A program made the translations under genes and the position numbers. From NCBI RefSeq assembly GCF_027172205.1, contig NC_070614.1, positions 40,244,001-40,308,000 of the forward strand: a stretch of DNA of 64,000 nucleotides, read 5' to 3'. Below are positions 1 through 23,300 of the stretch, one piece after another. Under the pieces are notes generated by a model. It worked only from the letters and a program-made list of their open reading frames with translations, was not told the origin of the DNA and searched no databases. The DNA is from Podarcis raffonei (lineage: Eukaryota; Chordata; Lepidosauria; Squamata; Lacertidae). The number at the start of each line of letters is the position of its first letter. Positions within the stretch are counted from its first letter, which is position 1.

Positions 1-2
1 AG

Positions 3-12212
<12,210 letters not shown>

Positions 12213-13440
12213 CCACAGCGCGAGAAGTTCTGCCGTCAATTCTCTGTGGGGGGTGGGCAATGGCCAGCTCTTCCTCGCACATACTGTAAGCAGTTTTAGC
12301 CCCCTGCCCCGACCCACCCCTTGCTCTCGATCCTCCCGTTATCATGGAGGGCAGCCGATGGGGCTCACCTGTCCCCACACAGCTCCCTGCATTCCAGACT
12401 TGACTGTTAAGAGTCCTACTTGAAGGAGGAGGGGGGGGGAGGGCAGCAGGCGTGGCTGCTCCCTCCCGGATGCTTTGTCTCAGAGCAGGGCGAGGGACAC
12501 TCCTGCAGAAGTTGGCTAGCTCTGGATGTGTAGCTCAGCTGCTCCCTCGCGGGGGAAGTGACAGAGCCAGCACTGTTCCCAATTAATTCTGCTACTTGTT
12601 GATCATGGAGTGGGTGGGGGAGCAGCCCCATAGAGGTGTGGCCCCCTGAGTGACGCTTCAGGGCTCCCGCTGCCACTGAATGGCCCCCGCAAAGTTCAGT
12701 ACCACTTTGGGAAGCCTCCGTTCAGCCTTTCGTTAGGCACTTGCATTCTTTTTAAAATGAAAATCACATTTTGGGGCTCTTCATCCTTTCCCTCGGCCCC
12801 TTCCCCTCAAGAAACCCGCAGGGGATGCCCTCCTGATTTATAACACAATTAGCTCTTACTTTTTTAATGCCTCTGGGTTGGTTTTTAAATGACAGTGACC
12901 AAATGCTGGGTCCCCTTCTCTGGCTTTCCCTTTTGATTGTCGCCCTGTTTATTCCGTTCACAGCTTAGGGCCCTCTTGAGGCACAAGGAGGTAGCAGAGT
13001 TGACTCCGTGAAAAGGGGAAGGTTGTGCCCTCACGTTTTGCGTTGCCACCAGGAGAGATGGTCTTATTTTTAATGATGTATATTGCAGCCTCACTGCTCC
13101 GAGGACTCTGTGGGCTTCTGAGTTGGATCAAATCCCTCTTCCCTTCCCTGCCTCTCTGTGTACAGCTCTCATTGTAAAATAGGTTCTTTTGAACATAATC
13201 TATGCAAAGGTTATTTTGTATAGGGGAGCACAACGTTCCCTCCCCTCCCCCACCGCAGTGGGATTGAGGGGTGGCAGTAGTTCTCTGGTTTGGGGGAAGG
13301 GGGTGCAGTTGGGGTGGAGGGGGAGGTGTTCCCATGGAGCTGTCTTTCCTACTGAAGCATGTTCAGAACTTGTACAGAAGACCGATGTAATCTTTCTTCA
13401 GAATAATGCTATGAATAAAGTGTTAAAAAAAGAAAAACCA
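12213..13440 (+). other. SRCAP: SRCAP 3'UTR with polyadenylation signal
   Basis: About 1.2 kb follow the SRCAP stop without any exon-like reading frame or recognised repeat. An AATAAA lies at 13414-13419, followed by an A-rich stretch and then T-rich DNA, which fits the end of the transcript. The cleavage point is inferred, not seen. Confidence 0.7.
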
Positions 13441-13479
13441 ACAGCACACCAAATGGGTCTGTAGTGTCTTTTTTCAAAA

Positions 13480-13640
13480 AAAGAAGACACTTCATGCTTC
13501 CTTTTCTGATTGTTTCAGTCTTCTTGGAGCAGGGATGGGGTACCTGTGGACCTCCCAATGTCTGTACAGTTTCCATCATCCCTGACCCTTGAGCATCCTG
13601 ACTAGGGCTGATAGGAGCTGGAGTCCAGGAACTTCTGGTG
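13480..13640. repeat. Palindromic hAT-like MITE fragment
   Basis: The block GCAGGGATGGGGTACCTGTGG, then a region ending in GGGCTGATAGGAGCTGGAGTCC, matches the widespread palindromic repeat whose clean copy is at 38840-38969. A further degraded copy may start near 14046 (CAGGGATGGGGGACCTGTGG). Confidence 0.5.
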
Positions 13641-13659
13641 CCCCACCAGTGCCCTAGAA

Positions 13660-13853
13660 CAGAGCTTTCCAAACACTGTGTCGCAACACATTAGTGTGTC
13701 AGCTGCAGTGTGCAGGTGTGTCGGCTGAATGCTTCTGGGGCTGGAAAGGGGTTAGTTTAACCTCCGGTTTGCTAATAAAACTGAATTACTGTGTAGCAAA
13801 ATAATGCATGTCTAAAAAGTGCGTCACCAACATGAAAAGTTTGGAAAGTTCTG
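13660..13853 (+). mobile_element. Non-autonomous hAT-type MITE with TIRs and 8-bp TSD
   Basis: Begins CAGAGCTTTCCAAAC and ends GTTTGGAAAGTTCTG, which are imperfect inverted repeats of 15 bases. The flanks are CCCTAGAA (13652-13659) and CCTTAGAA (13854-13861), a 7-of-8 match of 8-bp target duplications, typical of hAT elements. There is no coding capacity in its 194 bp. A second copy in the other orientation is at 34804-35014. Confidence 0.8.
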
Positions 13854-14411
13854 CCTTAGAAGATCCAACGCTTGGTTCATGCACAATATTAGACCATTGC
13901 ATTGTGTTGCATGTGCAAGCCTCAGGCTCTCACAGCCCCTCCCTCTGCCCACACTCTTATATTCAAAAAGATAACTTCCCATTTAGTCTAAAACCAGCTT
14001 GTGTGCCATGACTGGCTTTTGAGAGGACGGGATTGTCTTTTACCTCAGGGATGGGGGACCTGTGGTCTTTCAGAGATTATGGCCTCTGTCAGGTGTGACT
14101 CTTGGCCATGCTTGCAGAGGCTGACAGGAGCTAGAGGCAAGCAACACATACAACAAATATAATTAATAGTAACAGCATTAGGAGGGCTACATCCCTGCTT
14201 TTATACACTGAGGCTCAGGACTAAAAAATTTTCCAGGGTAGGAAAAATCACACTGAGCAGGTTGGCTGCTAAAAGCAGCACGGTCTTCTAGATGGCCTCT
14301 TTCAGCTCTGTGAGAGCTCTCCAGTCTTCCTCCACTGTCAAGTGATGACAAGGTGGGGCACACCATTTTCTACAATCCATATATGCAGAAGTTCAATGAC
14401 CCACAGGGGCA

Positions 14412-14968
14412 GGTATGGTAAAGTTAAAGGACCCCTGGACGGTTAGATCCAGTCAAGGATGACGGGTGTGTGCTCATCTTGCTTCAAGCCAAGGGAGCTG
14501 GCCATTGCTGTCAATTTTCAGATTTGAAAATAAGGGATCAACAGCCTCAAAAATAAGGGATCAGCAGCCTCACCTGCCCCGGGGACAGTCTACAGGATAT
14601 CTAACAATCCGGGATAGCAGCGGGAAACTCTGCTGGAATAAGGGAATTTCCCACAAAAAAGGGGAAGGTTGACAGCTATGGAGCTGGTATTTGTACACAT
14701 ACAGCTTTCTGGGTCATGTGGCCTGCATGACTAAACCTCTGGCACAATGGAACACCGTGACGTAAACCAGAGTGCACGGAAACACTGTTTACCTTCCTGC
14801 TGCAGGGGTTCTTTCTTGCTCTGTTGTGCTTTCAAAATGCTAGGTTGGCAGAAGCTGGGACAGAGCAACGGGAGCTCACCCTGTTGGGCAGATTCAGACT
14901 GCCAACCTTCTGCTCGACAAGCCCAAGAGGCTTGGTGGTTTAGACCACAGCACCACCCGCGCCCCTCA
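14412..14968 (-). mobile_element. tRNA-derived SINE (Sauria/ACA-like), interrupted
   Basis: Reads as a SINE in minus orientation: the tRNA-like head is at the high end (14900-14968, GCGGGTGGTGCTGTGGTCTA and a box B region), then the body with GCTAGGTTGGCAGAAGCTGG and CACCGTGACG..., and a tail with a GTAAAG/TTAAAGG motif near 14418-14430. It closely resembles the bounded copy at 53450-53799. About 155 bases near 14513-14668 do not belong to it and look like a nested MITE. The flanking CACAGGGGCA and CACAGGGCA may be its target duplication. Confidence 0.75.
14509..14668. mobile_element. MITE-like insertion nested in the SINE
   Basis: Starts CTGTCAATTTTC and ends GAAGGTTGACAG. The termini are inverted repeats of about 12 bases with two mismatches. 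Inside is a short duplication (AAATAAGGGATCA occurs twice). It separates two parts of the SINE that are contiguous in the 53.45 kb copy. No coding capacity and no superfamily assigned. Confidence 0.55.
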
Positions 14969-15849
14969 CAGGGCATCCATCCTTATTTATTTTGTACTCT
15001 GGGTGAGGCATCCTCTGATGCAAGAGCATTCGTACCAAAAGGAATGTTTTTTGGGCTCTAACAGTGTTGATAGGGGTGAGGAAACTTAGGCATAGGGACC
15101 AAATGCAGTCCTTCCAAACCACTTGCCAAGCCTGTGGAACAATCCTTGGACTTTACCCCTCATTGACTCTGCTTTGCACCCCCTAAGTCTCTGACTGGCT
15201 GGAGTGTATCCTCTGACTCTTAATGTCTCTTGATCGCTGGGGGAGAGAAGTCGCTCCCTCTTGGTTTTATACCTTTCAGGGAGCGGGGATTAATAGGGAG
15301 GCCTGTATTACCGCCACATGTTGGTGGAGAAGAGCTAGTTCCTTGCTATTGCAATATCTAGGTTTTTTATCTAATAATCTGGAAAGTACCATGAGCAAGA
15401 AGGAGCCAGAAATGGGCCCAGGCAAGTCTAAACAAGGGCACGCCTCAGCTGAGGCACGGGGCAATTGCACAAAAGTTCCCACTGCCAGGCAATGCCACAA
15501 ACAACGAGGGACCAGTTTGGTCACATTTTTGTAGCCAGCATCAGGAATGACACCTTCCGAAGCCAACAGTAACCAAGAGTAAACAATGAGTCAGTTGATA
15601 TATGACTTCCCGTTAACACTTTTTAGACCTTTTGATTCATTTTTGGCATATTCCTCTCACAACAGCCTTCTGATCTATACCTTTTCCATACAACAGTGTT
15701 TTGTGAAAAATCAAGTGGCTGCATTCCTCTGAAACACACAGCCCACTTTGGGGCTAATATATGAGTGGCTGTAGAAATGAGAACCACCCGGGCAGTGGCC
15801 AAATGGGTACAGGTAATGCTAGGAAACAAGTCCTTAATTTAAAGAGATA

Positions 15850-18757
15850 CAGTCAAACCACAGTTCCCAAATGCCTCCGTTTTGGAACGTTTTGGCTCCC
15901 AAATGCCGAAACACGAAAGTAACTGCTCTGGTTTTCAAACTATTTTTGTTTTGTTTTTTATAAAATATTTATTGAGATTTTACAAAAAACAAAAGTTTAC
16001 AGAATAAAAAGAGAACATATAGAAAGAAAGAGATAAGAAAAAACATACAAAAATACATAAAAAATAAAATACAAAATGCAAAAAGCAAATAGGTAAGAAA
16101 AAATAAAAACAAATCCATTTTTTTGTATCTTTAAACTCATTAGCTTGTTTCCTTGACCTCCTCACACCTCCCCTTTTTTATTCCCATTTACATAATCAAA
16201 TCAGCAAATACCCTCTTTCATTTATCTTAACATATTATAACTCTATATTTTCATCCGTTATCAATCCATTTTTGCATATTCTTATTAACTTTGTTGCTAG
16301 TACCCCCTATTCAATCCAATCATCATTTTAACATTCATAAATTTTACAGTGTTTCTGTAGATAGTCTTTAAATTTCTTCCAATCTTCTTCCACCAACTCT
16401 TCTCCCTGGTCTCGGATTCTGCCAGTCATTTCTGCCAGTTCCATATAGTCCATCACCTTCATCTGCCACTCTTCCAGGGTGGGTAAATCTTGTGTCTTCC
16501 AATACTTTGCAATCAGTATTCTTGCTGCTGTTGTTGCGTACATAAAGAAAGTTCTGTCCTTCTTTGGCACCAACTGGCCGACTATGCCCAGGAGAAGGGC
16601 CTCTGGTTTCTTCAGGAAGGTATATTTAAATACCTTTTTCATTTCATTATAGATCATCTCCCAGAAAGCCTTAATCTTTGGGCACGTCCACCAAAGGTGA
16701 AAGAATGTACCTTCATTTTCTTTACATTTCCAACATTTGTTATCAGGCAAGTGATATATTTTTGCAAGCTTGACTGGTGTCATGTATCACCTATATATCA
16801 TTTTCATAATATTCTCTCTTAAGGCATTACATGCCGTAAATTTCATACCGGTGGTCCACAACTGTTCCCAGTCAGCAAACATAATGTTATAACCAATATC
16901 TTGTGCCCATTTAATCATTGCAGATTTAACCGTTTCATCCTGCGTGTTCCCTTTTAACAGCAAGTTATACATTCTTGAAAGTATCTTAGTTTTGGGATCT
17001 AACAGTTCTGTTTCCAATTTTGATTTTTCCACCTGGAAGCCAATTTTTTTGTCCAAATTATAGGCCTCTCTTATTTGATAATAATGAAGCCAGTCTCGCA
17101 CTTTATCTTTTAATTTCTCAAAACTCTGCAATTTTAATTTCTCTCCTTGTTCCAATATTTCCCAATATTTCGGCCATTTGGCCTCCATATTGAGCTTTTT
17201 CTGAGCCTTCGCTTCCATTGGTGACAGCCACCTTGGGGTGTTATTTTCCAATAAGTCTTGGTATCTTATCCAGACATTAAACAATGCTTTTCTGACAATA
17301 TGGTTTTTAAATGCTTTATGTGCTTTAACCTTGTCGTACCACAAATATGCATGCCACCCAAAAACATTATTAAAACCTTCCAAATCCAAAATGTCTGTGT
17401 TCTCAAGAAGCAGCCAGTCTTTCAACCAGCAGAATGCTGCTGATTCATAGTAAAGTTTAAGGTCTGGCAGGGCAAATCCGCCTCTTTCCTTTGCATCAGT
17501 TAATATTTTAAATTTTATTCTAGGCTTCTTGCCCTGCCAGACAAATCTAGAAATGTCTCTCTGCCACTTCTTGAAACAGTCCATCTTGTCCAAAATTTGC
17601 AATGATTGAAACAGAAATAACATTTTTGGCAATACATTCATCTTGATAGCTGCAATTCGACCCAACAAGGAAAGCTTCAAATTTGACCATATTTCTAAAT
17701 ATTTTTTCACTTCTGTCCAACATTTCTCATAGTTATCTTTAAATAAATTTAAGTTCTTAGCAGTCATATTAACCCCCAGATATTTTACTTTCTTAACTAA
17801 TGATAAACCTGTCTCCTTCTGAAACCTTGACTTGTTCAACTTAAATCCTGTTCAACATGACCAAATTCTTGAATCAGTTCTAATACTCTTTTCGTACTAG
17901 ATTCTGGCTCCTGTAACGTCAAAACTAGGTCATCTGCAAAAGCTTTCAATTTGTATTGTTTGGCTCCGACCTGGATACCTTTAATCAGACGGTCCCTTCT
18001 AATCATATTTAGCAAAACCTCCAGGACCGAAATAAAAAGCAATGGGGGAATTGGGCAGCCTTGTCGTGTACCTTTCTCTATCTTAAATTCATCTGTCTTC
18101 ACATTATTGACTATTAGCTTAGCCTTTTGATCTGAGTAAATTGCACTTATATCATTTTCAAACCCTTAACCCACCCCCACCCCCTGGAGATTTTTCTTCA
18201 TAAAATTCCAAGAAATATTATCAAAGGCTTTCTCCGCATCTATGAAAATTAAAACTGCTTTAGTATTAATATTCACTTGCAACTTCTCCAAAATGTTAAT
18301 TATGCTCCTCGTGTTGTCAGACAAGTGCCTACCTGGGAGAAAGCCAGCTTGGTCCTTATGTATCTCTTCCACTAATACTTTTTTTAATCTATTAGCCAAA
18401 ATATCAGCAAATATTTTATAATCCACATTGAGCAGGGATATGGGGCGGTAGTTCTTAAGTTGTGTCTTTTCCGACTCAGTTTTCGGTATAAGTGTAATAT
18501 AAGCTTCCTTCCACTACTCTGGCGCTTTTCCCCCCTCCAAAATTTCATTACAGACCTCCTTTAGTGGCTGAATTAACCAATCCTTCAAAGATCTATAATA
18601 TTTTGAGGCTATTTTTGGAAGCCAAACAGCTTCTGATCCACATTTTTCATTTTCCCCCCCTTGACTGCAGCCAGCCCATTGATCCTCGGTTTTTGAACTT
18701 TTCAGAAGCTGAACAGTCTTCTGGAACGGATTAAGTTTGAAAACCTAGGTTCCACTG
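15850..18757. mobile_element. Mariner-like MITE split by an L1
   Basis: The left arm (15850-15948) starts TACAGTCAAACCACAGTT and the right arm (18609-18757) ends AACCTAGGTTCCACTGTA. These are imperfect inverted repeats flanked by TA at 15848-15849 and 18758-18759, as in Tc1/mariner elements. The internal CCAAATGCC/GGAACG blocks are shared by both arms. The L1 at 15949-18608 sits inside and has duplicated CTATTTTTG. A related, uninterrupted element is at 60124-60348. Confidence 0.7.
15949..18608 (-). mobile_element. 5'-truncated L1 LINE, ORF2 partly broken
   Basis: A minus-strand L1. From its 5' side it shows the reverse-transcriptase core (DYKIFADILANRLKKVL and DQAGFLPGRHLSDNTRSI near 18.3-18.4 kb, AFADDLVLTLQEPES near 17.94 kb), a long thumb/C-terminal frame (16787-17839) and the cysteine cluster CWKCKENEGTFFHLWWTCP near 16.7 kb, ending at a stop near 16330. 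A 3'UTR and poly-A (T-rich at 15950-15970 on the plus strand) follow. The reading frame is interrupted about three times. It is flanked by CTATTTTTG at 15940-15948 and 18609-18617. The 5' end is cut inside ORF2. Confidence 0.9.
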
Positions 18758-19246
18758 TAGTTCCTCTGTGCTACAGTTGCTTAATTGTAATTACAGGACA
18801 ACAACTTTTAAAGGAAACATTTGTTCTTTTGGCAGTGGGTAGTGAGAGGCCTGGATGGGTCAGCCTTTCCTTATGCCCCTTTTGCCTTCTAAAAAGTGCC
18901 ATCAGGGGATCAAAATGTGAAATCTTGCAGAATCCAAGAGTTAAACCTGTACTTGGAAGTTAATGCAAAGTTCTCAGTTACGGTGAAATGAGATTCCTGT
19001 GTTATTTCAAAACCTACATGTGTAAACCAGCAGGTGCAACCATTCTAGAGTTCTGCAGTTTGGTTCTTAGCCATAGTTACATGAGAGCAGAACTGGAGGC
19101 TGAGCTCGCTTGAGCCTCAGCATGGTGTGCTAGGCCTCAGGCCTGAGGCATCTGAAGGACTGGGAAAGGAGAGTTGAAAAAGAGTCCATTTTGCTACTGA
19201 GGCACTGCATTCAGCTTTGCTATCTCTGTTAGGATAAAAGGGGGGG

Positions 19247-19683
19247 TACCCACGCTGGAAGAGTGGCAGACGAAGGTGATTGACTATATGGGACTGGCTG
19301 AGATGACGGGCAGAATCCGTGACCAAGGGAAAGAGACGGTGGAAGAAGATTGGAATAAATTTAAATTTTATCTTAAGAACTGTTGTAAAATTATTGAGTG
19401 TTAAAGTGTCATGGGTAAGGTAAAGCAGATTTGCAGCGATAAATAATTGGGTAAGAGAAAAAGGTTAAAGAAAGGGAATTATAAGTAATTTAGATCAGGG
19501 GTTGCTGAAAAAGTTTAAAACAGGGATGCAGAAAAGGGAGGCATGGGGAAGTCGTCGAAATTGGGTATAAGGAAAAAAGGTTATGAAATTATACATGTTT
19601 ATATGTTTGTTTGTTTTTGTATTGTTATTTGTAATGTGTTATAATATATGTTGGAAAATCAATAAAAATTTTATTTAAAAAAA
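19247..19683 (+). mobile_element. Short 5'-truncated L1, 3' end only
   Basis: The last 49 or so codons of ORF2 are open (KVIDYMGLAEMTGRIRDQG ... KIIEC, stop near 19403), followed by a 3'UTR, AATAAAAATT and a poly-A run. Flanks AGGATAAAAGGGGGG (19231-19246) and AGGATAAAAGTGGGGGG (19684-19700) are the target-site duplication. It is nearly identical in this region to the L1 at 62.1 kb but lies on the opposite strand. Confidence 0.85.
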
Positions 19684-19944
19684 AGGATAAAAGTGGGGGG
19701 GGGCAAAAAAACACATGTGAAGGCTGCAGTAAATGTGTCCCACACTATGTAGCTCTAAAATTGAAGTCAATGGGGCTAGACAACCAATATGTGGATGCAA
19801 TATTGTATCGCCCCCTCTCTTCTTTTTTTGGAAGCACTTAAAAGTCATAAAAATCTAGTTGTGATAGGTGTAAAAGTTAGGGGCGAAGGAACCCACAGTG
19901 CTAACTCGTGCCACTACATCCCTCCCTTTCCCAGAGACTGTGGA

Positions 19945-20025
19945 TCATCATCATCATAAATTTATTTATACCCTGCCCATCTGGCTGGGTTTCTCCAGCC
20001 ACTCTGGGCGGCTCCCAGCAGGTAA
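19945..20025 (-). repeat. LINE 3'-end fragment
   Basis: CATCATCATAAATTTATTTATACCCTGCCCATCTGGCTGGG... is the reverse complement of the terminal motif seen at the end of the L2-like copies (CCCAGCCAGATG...GGTATAAATAATAA). Similar short pieces may occur at 24530-24620, 53335-53380 and 60010-60090. Confidence 0.5.
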
Positions 20026-20313
20026 TTTTGCCTACCTTGCCATTTCAGCCTGATCTCCCTTCAGCAGCTGAGGAGACCACCCCCAGATTGCCTGCATTAA
20101 TTGAAATTCCTGCTCTTAAGTTTCCCTGAACCGCAACCCAGTTAAGCTGAAGCACTAGCCTGTAGACAAAGAGGGGAGGAAAGTATGATCTCAGGAGGAA
20201 TGTGTAACCTGCATACCTGAGTCAGGTCCAACAACTGTGACCTCACCCAATAAAGAGTCTGGGACCCAGCCCAGAAAAGGTGTAACCAAACAGACTGGGA
20301 GCTGCCAGGTGTG

Positions 20314-20321
20314 TATAAAAG
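20314..20321 (+). promoter_or_regulatory. Putative TATA box upstream of TMEM265
   Basis: TATAAAAG sits about 510 bases before the TMEM265 start codon. A possible untranslated first exon would run from about 20345 to 20456, ending at a donor (CTTCAG|GTGAAT) and joining an acceptor ahead of 20834. The flanking DNA is not CpG-rich, unlike the other promoters here. It is inferred from sequence only; a repeat-derived TATA motif is possible. Confidence 0.35.
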
Positions 20322-20547
20322 TGTTTCTGAGAGGTGAGCTCCCAGCCTGCGGATGTTGGATTATTCTCAATATTTCTTCCTTCAGAGGAGCTGTACTGAA
20401 GACTGGGAACTGGGACTTATTTAGGCATAAAGAGGATCACACCCTTTTGGCTTCAGGTGAATTAATTCTCGGGCGTTGCTACCTTATCATTTCTATAACA
20501 CTCAACTTGTGAAAGATGTTTCTTTAAATTCCATGTTTCCTTTCGCA

Positions 20548-20720
20548 GCGGTGAGGTAGGGCGATAATACGCCCAGGTATTTTACACAAAGGAAACTTGA
20601 GGCCAAGAGCGAAAGTCACTTTCTCAGTGCTGTACAGAGAATTAACAGAAGAGGTGGGGTTTGAACCTGACCCTCTTAAGATCGAACTCTCCACTAGCTA
20701 TTTCAAGCTCCTGGCTTGGA
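20548..20720 (-). mobile_element. MIR-like SINE fragment
   Basis: In plus orientation it shows GGAAACTTGAGGCCAAGAG ... GGGGTTTGAACCTGACC, the reverse of a MIR/CORE-SINE (core region, then box B of the tRNA head). It lies between the putative TMEM265 promoter and its start codon. Confidence 0.6.
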
Positions 20721-20833
20721 ATTTAGAAGCACAAATGTGGACTCAGATCATCATGGATTGTGGCGATAATTGAAACAGCAGAGAGAAAAGAGCAGGCTTG
20801 TCAGCAGCACACTTCAGCAACTTTCCAGTTGCT

Positions 20834-22490
20834 ATGGAAGGAGAGCAGGAGCTCAAAAATGGGACCCTTCAGCAAGATGCTGCAGAGACCATTGTGATGA
20901 TCCCAGCAGACATCCAGGAGAAGGACATGCCTGCCAAGCCCCCTTCTTTTCATAAGCACAGACTGCGCAGTCTGGCCATATTTAGCATCATCTGTGGCTG
21001 CTCTTGCATCGGAGTCCTAGCACTGATCTATGCAACCAAGGTGAGTTATCTGCTGCTTTGACAAGGGATGCGGGTAGGTGGGACAAGGGATGCAGTGCAG
21101 TATTTGAACCAGTTTCTAGGGGAAGAATTCCTGGAGGCTTAGGGAGGGGAAGCGGGTTTGATATTGATCATACTCAGAACAGAGCCATTTAAAATAGTGA
21201 ACACAGCAAACTTGGATCCATTAAGTTCACTAGGTCCACTTTGAGTACACTTTGCTTAGAGAAAACCTTGAGCCTTTACAAATGTATTTACTGATCAGAT
21301 TAAAACCCCCTGGGATCTTAACAGCTTCTGCCATTCTCTTGCCTTCCTTTCTAGATAAATAACTATAGCTGTGCCTCCTGTGTCCTTGCAAGTGTGGTTT
21401 TTAAACAAAAAATGGGCAGCTGGACCCACTGGATGGGCAGTTACAGGACAAATGGGCAGCTCAAAAATTCAAGGCATGCCAAAGTTATATTATGATAGGC
21501 GATGTAAAAAGTGACTGAGAACCAGTGATGTAGTATATCCAGGGTTGTCATGTCAATGAAACAAAGTGATAGATCCACATAATAAATGGGGTGTGTGAGA
21601 GAGAGATGTTTCCTGAGCACAGTATTGCAGTTGTGGGCAGGAGCCACCTCACTGCCCCACCCAGACCAATATTTACTGCCTTTGAAGCTCCCACACATTC
21701 TTGTCACATGGTGAAACTGCAGCAAATGCTCTGTGGAGATGTGCAATCCGAGACCAAGGCATGGCAATCATCGCGTTCCATCTGGCAATGAGAGTCTGCT
21801 CCAGAGAACCCTTGGGGTTCCTCAACAAGGCCGGAGATGGTGGACGAGATTCCCTGAGAGGGCTTGCCACCACTACTGATCTTCTTCCCCTGCAATGTGC
21901 GGCCAGAAAGGGATGTTGGGGGGTGTTCTGGGCCATGCCATCCCTCTGACAGCTGAGCCACCCCACCTGGACTGTGAAAGGAGCCCTAGTTCCCCAGCAA
22001 GGCAGGCATTCTGTGGCATAGGCCAGGTGTTCCTTGGAGGTTGGCCCTTTGGAGTCAAATCCAGAAGTGCTGGGTCCCTTAATGAGAGTCGCAGCCATGC
22101 CCCTTCACGTTCGTACGACCCTTCTAAGATTATACAACAAGCTTAGAATTATATAGCCTTAATCTGGGTCAAGGCTACTAAGATCAAACGTTGCAAGAAA
22201 ATGACACATATCATCAAGATACACTGAGAAAGGTAAGTCCAGAGGAGGAGACCTAAAATGTAAGGATGTTTCTTTAAAATAAGTGACATCAATAATGAGG
22301 TTCTCTCTCTTGGTTTTGTCCCATCCAGGCTAGAGAGAAGCAAAAGGCTGGTTCCCAGGTATCAGCGGCTGACTGGGCTCGGAGGTCCCGGAGATTGTCT
22401 GTCCTAAGTATCAGTGTCTGGGTGTCCCTCATCATTCTGGCGCCCGTGTCAGTGTACCTAATTTCCTACCTCTTAACTCAAGCTGAATGA
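20834..22490 (+). CDS. TMEM265: TMEM265, two-exon CD225/dispanin-type membrane protein
   Basis: Coding exons 20834-21040 and 22329-22490 join in phase 0 to give 122 residues. The N-terminus is polar; the first membrane segment is about residues 47-66 (LAIFSIICGCSCIGVLALIY), a basic loop with ARRSRRLSV follows, and the second segment is about 94-117 (VLSISVWVSLIILAPVSVYL). The IICGCSCIG block followed by an A-x-x-S-R-R loop matches human TMEM265 and the CD225 family shared with IFITM and PRRT2-like proteins. Such proteins sit in cell or endosomal membranes; the function of TMEM265 is not known. The chosen ATG is the one giving the human-like length; there is an upstream in-frame region without a better start. 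Position between SRCAP and PHKG2 agrees with human. Confidence 0.88.
21041..22328 (+). other. TMEM265 intron, nothing recognised
   Basis: GT at 21041 and AG at 22327-22328 bound a 1.3 kb intron. I see no clear repeat family or conserved frame in it. Confidence 0.6.
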
Positions 22491-23065
22491 TGATGACCCT
22501 GAAGAACATGTGACTTGGTACTTCCAGGATCATCTTCTCCTCTGGTTCCCACATACTTGCCCAGCTGGATTTAGCAGAAATGGGTATTATGTGGGTCTTT
22601 GTTATGTGCACCCTGGTCTGGTGTACTCTTGTCAAAGCCTGTTTTGCGGAGGTCCTAGAAGAGAGGCTGTAGAAATGGAAGAGCTTCTGCTGCAGACATC
22701 AGATCTCCGTGGCCTGCTTCTATGGACTCACCAGGAGAAAACATTTACCTGATTGGCTACAGTGGAATACAGGATGCTGGACTAGAGGGGCCTTTGCTCG
22801 GAGCTGGGAGGCGCCTCCTCTTTAAGCTCTAGCGTAGCTGGGATGTACCTGAGTTCTTCTTGAGGCAAAGTATCTGCTCTGTCCCAATTCAGGTTTTGCT
22901 CCTGTGTGTAGATGCTAGGATCCACTCCCTTGGAATCAAAGGATATTGGAAACACAGGAACATAGTTTCTGCACTGTGCTGTGTTTCTTGCTTCAATCTT
23001 TTATTTATTTAATTTATTTTCAATAAGCATTTTTATTCTGCCCATCACTTATATGCTAAAATACA

Positions 23066-23071
23066 AATAAA
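23066..23071 (+). other. Candidate TMEM265 polyadenylation signal
   Basis: AATAAA about 580 bases after the TMEM265 stop. It is the first canonical hexamer I see downstream; some of the 3'UTR before it looks repeat-derived. Confidence 0.45.
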
Positions 23072-23204
23072 CAGTTGCACTACAGCGATTTCATGGGGGT
23101 GGGTTGGTTTTTTTTGTTCCACTTGTCTCTTGGGTGGCCATTACAGGAGTAGGGCTGGAAGAAACAGATAAAACATTGGACTTGGGGTCTAGTGGCAGGA
23201 ATAG

Positions 23205-23300
23205 TTGTGCCCTCTGCCAGATGTGGTTGAACTCCAACTATCATCAGCCCCAGTCGGGATGGCCATTGGTCAGGGATGATAGGAGTTGTAGTCCCATGGC
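23205..23300. repeat. Palindromic hAT-like MITE fragment
   Basis: The stretch with CTCCAACTATCATCAGCCCC and GTCAGGGATGATAGGAGTTG is the core of the same palindrome as the element at 38840. Its outer arms are degraded. Confidence 0.55.

Noticed and set aside
20314-20321. TATA motif as proof of a TMEM265 promoter
   Set aside because: Kept as a low-confidence site only: the area is repeat-rich and no transcript evidence is available.
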